DNA of 64,000 bases from Adiantum capillus-veneris (lineage: Eukaryota > Streptophyta > Polypodiopsida > Polypodiales > Pteridaceae), in contig CM043950.1 in the NCBI GenBank assembly GCA_014529385.2, positions 65,426,935-65,490,934 on the forward strand, written 5' to 3'. Of this stretch, positions 46,017 to 58,094 are shown in pieces (the first letter of the stretch is position 1; the number at the start of each line of letters is the position of its first letter). The translations under genes were made by a program, and so were the position numbers. The notes beneath the pieces are model-generated. The model was given only the letters and a program-made list of their open reading frames with translations. It had not been told where the DNA came from and made no database searches.

Positions 46017-49000
46017 TAGCTGAAGGTTATTGGTTGAAGCATATTGGACACTCTCCTTATGCAGGTATTCATTAATTTTTTGAAATCTTGGTTCTTTTGT
46101 AGGTCAAAGTGGCCACTTCTTGGAGTTTACATTTGCGTGTGTTTAGTGAAAACTGGTCTTGCATATCTCAAAAATCTTTCATCCAAGGCATGCTGCAGTT
46201 TTTTGGCTTTCTAAAAGAAGCCTTAAGGAGAAGAGAGTTAGGCATACCTTTGAAATTGGTTATCCTACATTGATTGGACCTACCTTTTAATGCAAACAAT
46301 GGACATATTCTTTTGTTTTCAGTTTGTCAATGGGTCCTTTATTTCACAGCCTTACATGGCTTGACCTCCTTTTCATTTTATTTTTTTAGAATGCAAAGTA
46401 AACCTTCACCACGTTCATGGGAGGGGTACTTTGGCCTTACAGCCATTGCTTAGTCAATCCATATTTGTAAATATCAGTCAGTCAGTCTTGTTAGGTGTGA
46501 GGAGATGCTGTTAACCTACTATTTCGTAGCGAGATAATATTCTTCATGCCTGTGGCTTGTGTAGGGTCAGCATATCATGGATCACCATTGTTGCTCGCAA
46601 TATTTGGCCCTTTGACCACAAGCAGGTGAGAACAATGCATCGCATTGCTATTCAATCGTTTCAAGAGTGTGTTGACTGTCAAGTTTTCCTGTTTGGCTCA
46701 GGGCAGGAGGGACACCTGCATTAAAACTGAGTTTAAGGTATCGGCTCACTCTATTTGAGGTTTGTCTGCTTTCACAAGCTCATCTGTAAAGTGCTTTGCA
46801 GTTTTCTTTGTGTCATTGCAGATCTTGCTGCAGCTGTACTCTTGGTAGAAATTGGGAGACATTTGCAGTTTGCACAATCCAAGCAATTTTCATTCTTGGG
46901 GCTTACAAGGCTCATAAAGGATGAAGGTATGCAATGAAGTACTTACAATTTCAAGATCCTATATATCTGAGGATAGATAACTAAAGCCAATTCCAGTAGA
47001 ACCTGCAGAGTGAAACGGGCCATAACTTAAGTTGCTTGACTAGAGATGTTCTATGAGTGCATCCATACAGGGAAAATTTTCCTTGCCACATCTCTTTAGT
47101 AGTGCAAAGTTAGAATTGTTGGGTTTGATTATTGCCAATATGTAAGAGTTCAACTTACGCTCTTGAAGACATGATTGTAGGGCAGTAAGCTAAATGTTGG
47201 CTAAGCGCTTCTTGATTATTACCTGCAGTATACTCCCTATTTCCATTTTGTGTAAGAGCATTCTTTTTTCCTTTTTCAGGGAGGACCAATCCTGGGGTGG
47301 GAGAGATTGCAGCAATGTTCTACTTGTGGAATCCCTTCACAATTCTAAGCTGTGTTGGAGGATGTACATCATCCATTGAGAATGCCATGATAATCTTATC
47401 TTTGTATGGAGCCGTAACAGGTTGAACTTTGCGAAAGTTTTAAATCAGTTTTTCTTGTTGGCTTTTCCGTTGGACCTGAGTGTCAAAAGATGATTTTTCA
47501 GGGAATGTTCCTCTTGCAGCTTTTGGTTGGGTGATAGCAACACATTGCTCGCTTTATCCTGCAATTCTGCTCATTCCTGTATGCTTATCTTTGCATTTCA
47601 TGAAAGTCATGCTTGTGTCTGTTGGTTTTCTCATTTGGATTTGATCGAGGACAGGCTTTGTTTTGAAGTGTCTTATGTCAATTAGCTACATGCAGCATGA
47701 TTGTTTTTGATGCTGTTTATCACAGATAGGCCTAAGTTTGACTGTTGGCATTGATCACCCGCCGAAGAAATTGTTCAAGAGGGCTAATTTCTGTGAACCA
47801 TTTACAAAGGAATCGGTGAGCAGTTCTTCGTTGGCGTCTGGCAAAAGAATAGTAGCTTCATGTGCTGAGCAGGATTTATCAACAGAGACTTCCTTTAAGT
47901 TTGAAGCCACCAAACTAAGAGACTTGATGATCTGGTGTACGCTGTGGTGGGCATATGTTCTAATCTTGTGCAAGATATCCGTAGGAAAATTGGGTGGCCT
48001 TCAAAAAATGTTCTCTGAGTACGTATTGTCAAAAGCTTTTCAATAGGCGTAGTTGTTTTCTCTGATGGGAGATCCATCTAGCATTGTGACAGCAAATGCT
48101 TACTTTTCTGGGGATTTGTTTCATGCAGGACTTATGGTTTCATACTCAATGTCGAGGAGCTTTCACCAAATTTAGGGTTGTTTTGGTAATGGCCAAATCG
48201 TCCATGTTTGATAGTGCTAACCTTAAAAAATTTAGGACTTTTGCTTTCTGACGTGTACCTTTTTGTGTCTGGGAATTAATCTTGAGTTTTCATGTTCAGG
48301 TACTTCTTTACAGAAGTTTTTGACTTCTTCAGGCCTTTCTTCCTCTTGGTTTTCCATGCCAATATCTTGTTCATGATCTTACCGCTCACCATTCGTTTGC
48401 ATCATAGACCCCTATTTCTTGCTTTTGTTTTTTGTTCCATAGTTGCCATGCTGAAGGCATACCCCTCTGTAAGTGTGACTCTACAAAATTGTCATGCTGC
48501 ATCTTTGTCATGCTGTTCAGGCTTCCACATATTAGGTGGCGTTCTGTTTTATTTTACAGGTTGGTGATGCTGCTTTGTATTTGGGCCTGATGCCACTTTT
48601 TATAACAGAGCTCACAGGTAAACAGCTTTTTTGGAGTTTCTGCTGCACCAGCTCTCAACATGTTCCTCTTTCATCTTTTGTCTTGCAGGAATGAGATTCA
48701 CATTTTTTTTACTGAATGGCTATATTGGTGTAGCTCTGTTGAGCCCAGTAATGTACAACCTGTGGATTTGGAGGGTAAAGGCCATCACACTTGACTTTAG
48801 GTTTTGTCTATCTTATGGGTTTTTACATCACAACTTCCAAGTTTTTAGTGTCGTAGTTTTATAATTAAAGATGTTTCAGTACTAGCCTTCAATAATAAGA
48901 AGAAGCGACCACCTTAGTTATCAGAGCCCATCTATTTTTATAATCTGAATGAAAATGTACACGTAGAAGTTGCAAGGGCAATGATGAATGAGAAGAATAT

Positions 49001-49437
49001 GTCTCATTGTTATTGGGCTTCCATGTGCATGCTCTAGTTTGTCGTGGAGGTTTGCATGCCTATTCAGGTGTTTATAGTTGGCCTTGAACTGTAAAGGTTC
49101 TTGTTTGTTTAATGTGAGAATGGTAATCGATTGTCATCCTCTTCCTCTTACTTTGTTTTGTTTGTCATTGTTTTTTCAGGGGACAGGCAATGCAAACTTT
49201 TACTTTGCCATGGCTCTCAGTTATGCCTGTGTTCAGGTTTGTTACTACGATTATATGTAGAAATACTGTTAAGAGGTGACTGCCACTTGTCATTTGTGCA
49301 AAAGCATACCGGACCAATCATATTGAATTATCCTGAAAACTACTCCGCAGTTGATCCTCTTGGTTGAAAGCGTGAGTACAGTTTTACTATTTGATAGAAA
49401 TGTACGAAAGCTGCAAGACAAAGAGAAAGTATCATAG
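46017..49437 (+). CDS. PIGU: GPI transamidase subunit PIG-U (5' exon missing from window)
   Basis: PIG-U is a multi-pass ER membrane subunit of the GPI transamidase, which attaches GPI anchors to proteins. Twelve exons join in frame with GT-AG borders: 46017-46064, 46565-46625, 46760-46926, 47280-47420, 47502-47578, 47726-48018, 48129-48185, 48300-48468, 48560-48617, 48689-48774, 49180-49236 and 49351-49437 (stop TAG). They total about 433 codons. Family hallmarks are EGYWLKHIGHSPYAG, SAYHGSPLLL, FYLWNPFTILSCVG, CSLYPAILLIP, TYGFILNVEELSPNLGLFW, FDFFRPFFLLVFHANILFM, KAYPSVGDAALYLG, SPVMYNLWIWR and GTGNANFYFAMAL. Most of the product is hydrophobic. I see no frameshift or internal stop. The first visible exon starts mid-codon, so the roughly 50 N-terminal residues lie upstream. 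The acceptor of the third exon (46760) is the least certain. Confidence 0.9.
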
Positions 49438-50369
49438 GGGACATATAAACGGTATGCTCATCTTTCTACGGTCCCTTGTTTGCTTTTTCTGTTTCGGCGG
49501 GCATGCTCTACTGAAGCCCATATTGATCATTTGCAGGAAACAAACTTATTATGGTAGCAATGTAGAACATAAATTTTTAAAAAACATTCCAAGGTAAGCA
49601 TTGTCTGCGCACCATTCTGCAGAAATGATTTTGGTGGAGTGGAGTTCCTTGATCCCTCTTATCATTCGACACAAGACCTGTACAAGAGAAGAGAAAGCCC
49701 GTCTTGGAACAACTGAGCATGTGGGGGAGTGAACAAAGAACATAAAAAACAGTGCTAGGTAGATGGCTTTCAGTCAAATGCTGTTAGTATCCTAGGGATC
49801 AAAGGATGTTAATGAAAGTCCTGGACATGTTCAGCATCTTTTGGCTATTTTCTGATTAATTGAAATTCTCGAATTAAAACTCATTTCAGGGGTCAACCGT
49901 TTGAGCAAGTGGCTGGCTTTGCAGGCTCTTGGTGTGATTGTTCTCTTGATCGTATCAATTTGCAGCATTGTATTTTATAAAGAGGAGACACCATTCAATC
50001 AGACTTGCAACTTACCTTGAAGAAGTGGCTGTTTTACCTTAGTATTCACACTCCTATTTCCTTGAACCATGTTAAATGTCCGATTGAAAGGGTGTTGCGG
50101 TCTTTATCATGTTCTCTTCGGCAAGTTTAATTTATGGTTTGTCAAAATTTGTTGATCATGATACAGTTGCAGTTACTATCATGGTTGCTTGAGGGCTACT
50201 AAGATGTTTAAAACATGTCTTTGAAAATTTGTGGTTTTATGCTATGCCAAAATTGCCTTGAATTATCATGTTTTTATGCTATGCCTTGTTTGTGCTTGAC
50301 AATTTCATTGCTTGACAATATGAGAAAATCATTTGTGTTGGTTAGATATTGGATTTTATGACAAGTCCC
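49438..50369 (+). other. PIGU 3' region
   Basis: Downstream of the PIGU stop. At about 49893-50020 a short hydrophobic reading (KWLALQALGVIVLLIVSICS) follows a CATTTCAG acceptor-like site and ends in TGA; it could be an alternative terminal exon or chance. I see nothing else coding. Confidence 0.4.
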
Positions 50370-50765
50370 GTTCATAATGTAATCACCTATAGAAATAGCA
50401 TCAACCCAAAAACAGTGAGGCATATTCTTGTCATTTATTTCTTCAACGCTCTAGCAACTTATGCAATGTGCATGTTCTTCTGCTCAACAACACCATTTTG
50501 ATGTAGAGTATAGTTGTATGAAATTTTTTTTCTCTAGATTCCATGTTTTTTCATAAAAAATTGAATACGAAATTGAGTAGACGTGGACTCCTTAACACAT
50601 ACATCCATAGTGGCTAAAATTTTAGTCCTCTCAAATGGCTTGAAAAAATGTTCTGGAAAGGGTTTTGGTATATAATCATCATTATTTACATCTTGATCCA
50701 AGATGCAATCTTCTCGTTGCAAACTTCCACGGATTACAGATCTATGTATATTTGGGTACATTCAA
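50370..50765 (-). pseudogene. Ty1/copia integrase remnant
   Basis: Minus-strand reading has ESTSTQFRIQFFMKKHGI, then in shifted frames YNYTLHQNGVVEQKNMHIA, VARALKK and a NMPHCFWVDAIS-like end. This is the late catalytic core of copia integrase (compare PYNPPQNGVAERMNRT in E). It has several stops, no LTRs, and is unrelated in position to C or E. Confidence 0.75.
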
Positions 50766-52708
50766 TTGGTACTTGACACGATTGGACAACATATATGTGA
50801 GGCTCTTTGAGATTAGTAATACTTCCTTTTATTGAAAAGGTATGAAGCAAGAGTGTCAAATTGATAATATGCAATTTTGCTATTGATAATATCATTAAAA
50901 TAAGGTGAAAGTTCCCTATGGCCTACATAATGCTATTGAGAGAAATTAATAATAAGAGGGTTCTTTGTGAGAGGACAAATGAGAGAGTGACACTAGCATA
51001 TATTTTTTTGGTCACAACAGAGTATTACACTTTTTGGAAATTAGTGTAACAATGACTTATTTAGATTACGATATATTCCAAAAGCATAAAAAATAATGAC
51101 AACCAATATTCAATGGCTATCTTTAAAGGGTCCGTACACAAAATGTCAACACCTCACAGACACAGAAGAAATATTAAAAGTAATATTTTTTGCCATGTGG
51201 CAATGATGTGTGAGCTTTATCCAATGGTCCACATTTGCACCAAAATCTAACGTTTTACTAAGGACTCTTTATGTAGTCCAAGAAGGCGTCAAAGCAATTA
51301 TAACATTGTGATTTTGTGAGATTTGAATCTTTTTGCTCTAAATGAGAAAATTCTAGAAAATGCAACAAAATCTACTGCCTTTCCTATGCTTTGCCCTCGT
51401 CAAGCTGATGAAACGGGGCTCTGCTTACCTTTTCTCATTAGGCGGCGCAGGCGGACTTTTAACCCTATCTCACAGACCGCAAGGCAATAAGGAGAAAAAA
51501 CAAAAATGAAAAGGATTATTGAAGGAAAATTACGAAGAGTTAGAACAGCCAAATTTTTCCTAGTCAAATTGTCAGGTGGTTATGAAATTTTTGTTTGGTA
51601 TTTGAATTTACTTTTAGTTAGGAAAGCTTATATATTTTGTGATAATTGCATTCACTCTGTCGAGGTGATTGAGCATAGGCCTTTTCTTTGAAACGCTTTG
51701 TATGAATCACTAATGAATTCTTCCTCGAGGACATGCAACTTTACCCTTAAGTGTCTCTCTCAATTCCTCACTCTAGGTCCAAAGATGTTGATCGGTTCCT
51801 CCTTTGTACCTTAGCTCTCCTTTTTTTTTTTTTTTTTTGGTTGAGACAATGATTGTTGTTGCATGGTAAGTGCAGACCTATGCATATTCTTTTTTATGTG
51901 ATTGAACTCATAATCTTGAATGACGTGTATTTTTTTTTTTTGCAAAAGCACAAGTACATTTGCATCACCCATGTGTGAAAACCCTTGTAGTAGTGAAGTT
52001 TGTCAATGGAATAATTGATGCCCGTGCTACTAAGAATGAGGTCTTGGAGGACCTCCTTAGTTGGCATTGTATGGAGTCAAACCTTTGTATTAAGAAAGAA
52101 AGCAAAGAATACACTTTCAAATTCAAATGGGCACAAATGGATGGTTATTTTGAATTCATTTTAAGTTTTGCATGAAAATTTTATCATATACCATCTACAA
52201 AAAGAGCTCAAAGTGTAGGTTACAAATCATATAATTTGCGCTTAGATCGGTGTATAAGTTATGGAAAGCCGAAAATCATGTGCGTCATTTGACTACACTT
52301 ACACCTCTTTTACACACCTAACATTCTTGCACACATGGCATAGATTTATCTATCAAAATTTTAATCACCTCCATAATCTCATGGAAAGTTAAGAAGCCCT
52401 CAAAATCTCATCCTCTTTCTAATAGGCTATTTTAGGACGATCTTAACACTTAGATTCTCATAGAGGCAAGGTCCAAATTCCATATGAATTTTGACAAAAT
52501 AAAAGGATGACTTGGTACATGACAAGTATATATATTTCAATGTTGTGAGTGTGTATTGGTTGGGGAGGGGGGGGGGGGGAGGGGGTGTGCAAGCGAACTT
52601 TCTACGATAATAAGTGGAATTCCCCTTGAGGATACACGTGTTTTCGCCTTTGCTTTGTCATATTAGAAAAACGTTATGTCTTTTGAAAATTACCATTAGG
52701 GAGCACTG
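50766..52708. other. A/T-rich sequence without a gene
   Basis: I see no supported coding region. It holds T-runs at 51820-51838 and 51930-51940 and a G-rich run at 52561-52585. Short frames at 51506-51691 and 51960-52175 resemble nothing I know. Confidence 0.5.
52561..52585 (+). repeat. Poly-G run
   Basis: About 22 G with two A interruptions. It could form a G-quadruplex on the plus strand. It may also be an assembly-sensitive homopolymer. Confidence 0.8.
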
Positions 52709-52900
52709 TGTTGGGGTATAAAGCCCAATGTGGTCGCCCAGGTAAGCGGGCGAGCCGCCAGGTATGTACACATATTCTTTTGTAAAAACCTAATAAGAAC
52801 TCACTATGCTCTACACATTACAGTAGAGCGAGTTCACCATATTGTCGTGCTCTTCTTCTCGCACTCTCTCTCGCGTCGCACTTCCGCTCGTACTCCTTCA
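52709..52900 (+). repeat. Element E 5' LTR
   Basis: Only 192 bp, with short CTCTCTCTCGCG-type repeats before its end. TG...CA borders are next to the primer site. Confidence 0.8.
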
Positions 52901-52914
52901 ACTGGTATCAGAGC

Positions 52915-53996
52915 TCAGATCGAGGCTCGGGGCAGCACTGCAGAAGGCTAGAGTCACCAACTCAGATTGGAGTGAAATTCGACAGGCGAAGACACGGCCC
53001 CAAATCTCGTGGGTAAGCCAAAGGGCTTGGTGTTGTCAGAATTTCATTCTGAGGTCATCTCGGCCACCGTTCGGCTTCGACAAAGGTTTGCGCAGGCCAT
53101 TTTCGACTACGTGGTCTCGACGGGTGCAGATTTGACTATGCAAATTTGGGGTTTTCCGCCTACGACTGCAGGTGCTGAGGATATCGACACTCCCAGAGTG
53201 CTGATTTGTGGTTGTTTACACATCGAAGGACGGCTCACAGTTCTTGGAGGCGTGTCACATACGACATGGGCGCATCTACACACAGACTGTAGGCGACATC
53301 CACTAGTTCATCAGGTAGCTTGTGTTTGCTGCTTGATATTCCAGATTTCATCCTGACATTGCAGGTACTTCCACATGGGATGTATTGTCAGAGATGATGT
53401 ATGTTTGTTGAGGGTTTGCTGGCTGTGAGTCACGCAGCAAACAACCGCCGTAGCGGTTACAGCATATAGTGGGAAATTTGTGGATGTATGACTTTGTGGG
53501 AAGTCTATGTACTGTCAGATTTACTGCAGCCTTTGTTGATGGTCGAGTGAGGTTTTATTGAGCTGGGGGATTCTCGAATGTTGAGATCCTTTCGGTGATA
53601 CTGGTCTTGGAGCGATCCCTCGAGCACCCTTAGATAGGCAGCTAGGATGTATTGACTGTGAGTTAGACAGTTGGGATTGCATCTTTGCTTTACTGCCGTT
53701 GAGGCATTGTCACAGTCTATGCTTACAGGACAGTGACAGGACAGTGAGAGACAGTACAGGTGCAGGACAGGTTTACCCGCAGCTTACAGTGTCAGAGAGA
53801 CAGTGTTTTTTGAGCTGTTTTTTGGTCTGTTTTTAGTACACCAGAGCCATTTTACAAAGGAGACTCTGCCGAAATTTATGCAGAATCTGAAGCTTTCTTG
53901 GTTCATTTGACAGGTTGATATTGGTTCAGAGGTCAGTTTACAGGGGAAACTCTGCCGAATTTTTTCCAGGAAAGTAAACTACTGTGAAGCGTAGCT
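52915..53996 (+). other. Element E leader, non-coding
   Basis: About 1.1 kb between primer site and gag ATG 53997. It includes an ACAG-rich stretch (53727-53775) and a repeated GGAGACTCTGCCGAAATTT / GGGAAACTCTGCCGAATTT block near 53860 and 53945. No gene is seen. Confidence 0.55.
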
Positions 53997-54940
53997 ATGG
54001 CTGGATCACAGGACACTGCTCTTTACAATATCAAGAAGCTGGATGGAACCAATTTCCCATTGTGGAAGAAGCAGATTTGGCACGTGTTGGTACAAAAGAA
54101 GCAGATAAAACCTATAAAGCTCAAGGAGATAAAACCAAAAGATATGGACGAAGATGAATGGAGCGAAATGGATGAATTGGCACTTTCTACCATTATGCTG
54201 ACTTTGGCAGAAAGCGTTTACTTTAATGTAGCAGAAGAGATGTCGGCTTATCAAGCATGGTTAAAGCTGAGTGATCTTTATGAGAAGCAGAGTGCAGCTT
54301 CACAGGTATACTGGCTTAAGAAGCTTGTTGACTTGAAGATGAAAGAAGGGACACCTATGTCCAATCATCTGAATGAATTCAACACAATCTATAGTCAGTT
54401 GCCATCTTAAGGTGTCAAGTTTGATGAACCTGTTAAAGCTATGTTCCTGTTGATCACATTGCCGGAAAGTTGGGACACTTTTCGCACAGCTTTGAGTAAT
54501 TCTGCACCTCCAGATGGTTTGAACATAGCAGGTGTAGAAGGAAGTCTGCTTACTGAAGAAACCAATAGAAAGACAATGGACAAAGGCAAAGGAACAGCCT
54601 TAGTTGTCAGGGGAAGGACCAAAGACAAGTACAAAGGTGGAAAGAGGAATCAGTCTCGTAGCATGTCCTGCAGTGCTAAAGGCAAGAGTGACATAGAATG
54701 CTACCATTGTGGCAAGAAGGGTCACATGAAAAGAGACTGCAGAGAATGGAAAGCAGAAAAAGGCAAAGAGAAAGCTGAAGACCATGGTGAGAAGAACAAG
54801 TCCTCAGTGAAGATTCAAGAAATAAATGTGACAAACACTGTTGCAGAGGATGACAGTCTAGTGTCAGGAGACATCTACTTCTTGAAGAATACAATGGACT
54901 CAGCTCTTCTTACAGCATCTGATGGAAATGCACTGAGTGA
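53997..54940 (+). pseudogene. Element E Gag
   Basis: ATG at 53997 (MAGSQDTALYNIKKLDGTNF). It has the copia Gag layout: LDGTNFPLWKKQI, AYQAWLKLSDLYE, LKKLVDLKMKEGTPMSNHL, LLITLPESWDTFRTAL, and a complete zinc knuckle CYHCGKKGHMKRDC at about 54698-54739. A single TAA (54408-54410) after SQLPS lies where Gln is likely. Gag forms the particle that packages the RNA. Confidence 0.9.
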
Positions 54941-56560
54941 CTGGATTATAGACTCAGGGGCATCACTTCATGTGTCTCCAAACAAGGAGTGGTTTACTTC
55001 TTATGTGACCACTAAAGATCATGTTCGGCTAGGCAATGGGCAGACATGTGAGATCTTAGGTGTTGGAGATGTTCAATTGAAGTTTCAGAATGGCTCTTCT
55101 TTCACGCTGAAGAATGTGAGACATGTTCCCGCAATTACAAAGAGCTTGATCAGCACAGGTTTATTGATGATGCTGGCTACGTCACCACTTTTGGACAGAA
55201 CATGTGGAAGATATCCAAGGGTTCTATGATAGTAGCACATGGAGTAAAGTCTAGGAGGACTTTACATGATTTATGTATCAAATGTCTCTAAAAATGTAAT
55301 CAATGTAACCGAGCAGCCGAACGTTTCTTTGTGGCATAGCCGGTTAGGACATATGTCCAAGAAGGGAATGGAAATCTTGTCTCATTCTGGTTATTTGCCT
55401 GGCTTTTCATTTAATGATTTTGAATTCTGTGAACATTGTCTGTATGGTAAGCAAACACAGCAGCCACATAAGCATAGAAGCAGTAGAAGAGATACATAGT
55501 TGGCACTTGTTCATAGTGATTTGTGTGGACCTATGCCTAACCTATCTCTAGGGGGAGCTTCTTACTTTATGACATTTATAGATGATTACTCGAGGAAAGT
55601 ATGGGTTTACTTTCTCAAGCACAAGGATGAAGCGTTTAGTGTTTTCAAAACGTTTGTGACACTTGTGGAGAATTAGAGTGGCAAGAAGCTTAAATGCTTA
55701 CGCACTGACAATGGTAGAGAGTATGTTTCAAAGGCCTTTCAGGACTTTTGTGAGTCAAAAGGTATAAAACGTGAACTTACTGCTCCTTACAATCCTCCTC
55801 AAAATGGTGTTGCTGAGAGGATGAATAGGACCATACAAGAGAAGGTCAGAAGTATGTTGTCTAATGCACAGCTGCCAAATGGGTTTTGGGCTGAAGCTGT
55901 ATCAACAGCTGTTCATCTTGTAAATAGATCTCCTAGCAAGGTTTTGCAGAAGGATTTAGTGCCAGAGATGGTATGGTCAGGAAAAATGCCCTCATAGAAG
56001 CATCTAAGAGTCTTTGGCTATGAGGCATATACTCACGTTCCAAAGGAATTTAGGAACAAACTTGAGCCAAAGAGTAGAAAGTGCATCTTTCTAGGCTATG
56101 GTAATTCTGGTGAGATGGGGTACAGACTTTGGGATCCCGAATCCAGAAAGGTTGTCCGCAGCAATGATGTTCACTTTAATGAATCCAAATATCATTCTAA
56201 ACCAGAGAGGGTTGAGGAGATTAGAAGAGTTGTCTTCCAAGAAGATGGACCTGCACGTGCAAGACAAAATGTCAGGGCTCAAGAGGAGCAAGGACAGGAT
56301 AGAGTGGAACCACAGGTTGTGATTGAGCCTGAGCCACCTATTGTGCGTAGATCTGGACGTGTCACGTGACCTCCTGATAGGTTTGTTCCATCTATGAACT
56401 ATGTCATGTTGACTGATTGCAATGAGCCTTCATGTTACAAGGAAGCAGTGCAAATGAAGGACTCCGGGAATTGGCAATTGGCCATGCAGTCAGAGATGAT
56501 AGCTCTGCATAAAAACAAGACATAGAAGTTAGTTAAATTACCACAGGGCAAAAAGGCTCT
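54941..56560 (+). pseudogene. Element E protease and integrase
   Basis: Same frame as gag. Protease DSGAS at about 54951 is canonical. Frame changes near 55155 and 55262 lie in the spacer. Integrase: LWHSRLGHMSKKGMEIL and CEHCLYGKQ (HHCC), catalytic VHSDLCGPM, LRTDNGREY and PPQNGVAE, then WAEAVSTAVHLVNRSP, KHLRVFGYEAYTHVP and KCIFLGYGNSGEMGYRLWDP. TAG codons are at 55497-55499, about 55674 and about 55995; a TGA at 56367-56369 follows SGRVT. The three catalytic acidic positions are preserved. Confidence 0.9.
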
Positions 56561-57978
56561 ACCTTGTAAATGGGTTTACAGGTATAAGATCACCACTCAT
56601 GATAGTCAGCCAAAGTACAAAGCAAGGCTTGTTGCCAAGGGCTTTAAGCAAGAACAAGGCATTGACTTTAATGAAGTCTTCTCTCCGGTGGTCAAGATGA
56701 CTACATTTGAGATGCTTTCTTGCATTGGTTGCCATATTAGATTTGGTGTTGCACCAAATGGATGTCAAGACAACGTTCTTGCATGGTGATTTAGATGTGG
56801 AAATTTACATGCAGCAGCCAGAAGGGTTTGTTGAGAAAGGCAAGGAAGATTGGGTATGCCAGTTGTTAAAGAGTCTTTATGGCTTAAAACAATCACCGAG
56901 GGCATGGTACCATAAATTCCACAAGTTTATGCTTTTTCAAGGCTACAAACGTAGTGAGTTCGATCACTGTCTATATACAAAGAAGGCTAAGGATGGTAGT
57001 TGGCTGATCCTTATTTTGTATGTGGATGACATGTTGATTGCTGGCAAGCACTTGGAAGAAATTTCAGCTTTGAAGTCAAAGATGGCAAAATCGTTTGACA
57101 TGAAAGACATGGGTGAGGCAAGTCATATACTTGGTATGTGCATTGAGAGAGAAAGATCAAAGAAGTTGATTTGGTTATCTCCAACAGAGTATATTGACAA
57201 GGTTTTGCAACGTTTCAATATGGAGAAGGGAAAGGCACTGAGTGTTCCATTGCCACCATATGTGAAACTTAGCAAACAAGATTGTCCTGTGTCTGAGGAA
57301 GAACAGGCTGAAATGGATAAGATTCCATATGCGTCTGCAGTGGGTAGTTTGATGTATGCAATGATTGCTACTCGCCCAGACATTGCATTTGCAGTGGGAG
57401 TAGTAAGTCGATACATGTCAAACCTAGGCAAGAAACATTAGGAGGCAGTGAAAGGAATATTGAGATACCTGAAAGCTACCAAGAGTATGCGTATATGCTA
57501 TGGGAGTCAGGAGCTAAGTGTAAAGGGTTTTACAGACTCAGATTATGGAGGTGACTTAGACAACCGAAGGTCTACGTCAGGGTATGTCTTTACATTGGCT
57601 GGTGGAGCAGTATCATGGCGTTCTAGATTACAAGATTGTGTTACTCAGTCTACTACAGAGGCTGAATACGTTGCAGCATCAGAGGCATGCAAAGAATCAA
57701 TTTGGCTTAATCGACTAGTAACAGATCTGGGAATCAAAGAAGAGATGCCTGTGTTATATTGTGATAGTCAAAGTGCTATACAATTGGCTCGCAATCCAGT
57801 TTATCACTCAAAGACAAAGCATGTGGATGTGAAGTATCATTTCATTAGGGAAATACTCGAGGATAAGCAACTTCAGCTTGTCAAAGTTCACACCATAGAA
57901 AATCCTGCTGATCTACTTACAAAAGGACTTCCCTCAGAGAGCTTTGCGCATTTTCGCAAGCAGTTAGGTGTAGGGTAG
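56561..57978 (+). pseudogene. Element E reverse transcriptase and RNase H
   Basis: [42 protein letters not shown], a frameshift near 56705, [40 protein letters not shown], catalytic YVDDML at 57019-57036 intact. RNase H: FTDSDYGGDLDNRRSTSGYV, STTEAEYVAASEACKESIWL, CDSQSAIQLARNPVYHSKTK. The only stop in the frame after 56705 is TAG 57439-57441 where Trp is expected. The natural stop is TAG 57976-57978. Confidence 0.92.
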
Positions 57979-58067
57979 TACATCACTTCTCTACATCTCT
58001 TGTATATTAGCTTGTATAGTAGCTTCTCTCACACTTAAAGTACCACATTGGAATTTAAGTGGGAGGT

Positions 58068-58094
58068 TGTTGGGGTATAAAGCCCAATGTGGTT
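58068..58094 (+). repeat. Element E 3' LTR fragment
   Basis: Matches the first 27 bases of the 5' LTR, then unrelated sequence. Confidence 0.8.

Larger units (their letters stand above)
52709..58094 (+). mobile_element. Element E: nearly complete Ty1/copia with truncated 3' LTR
   Basis: 5' LTR 52709-52900 (TGTTGGGGTATAAAGCCC to CTCCTTCA), primer site TGGTATCAGAGC at 52903-52914, long leader, then gag-protease-integrase-RT-RNase H. A polypurine tract AAGTGGGAGG precedes a copy of the LTR start at 58068. Only about 27 bp of that LTR match, then the sequence diverges, so the 3' LTR is truncated. Seven in-frame stops and about three frameshifts inactivate it. Confidence 0.9.

Noticed and set aside
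52300-52430. Weak similarity to 61450-61570 (AACATTCTTG, CACATGGCAT blocks)
   Set aside because: Too short and diverged to call a repeat family by eye.
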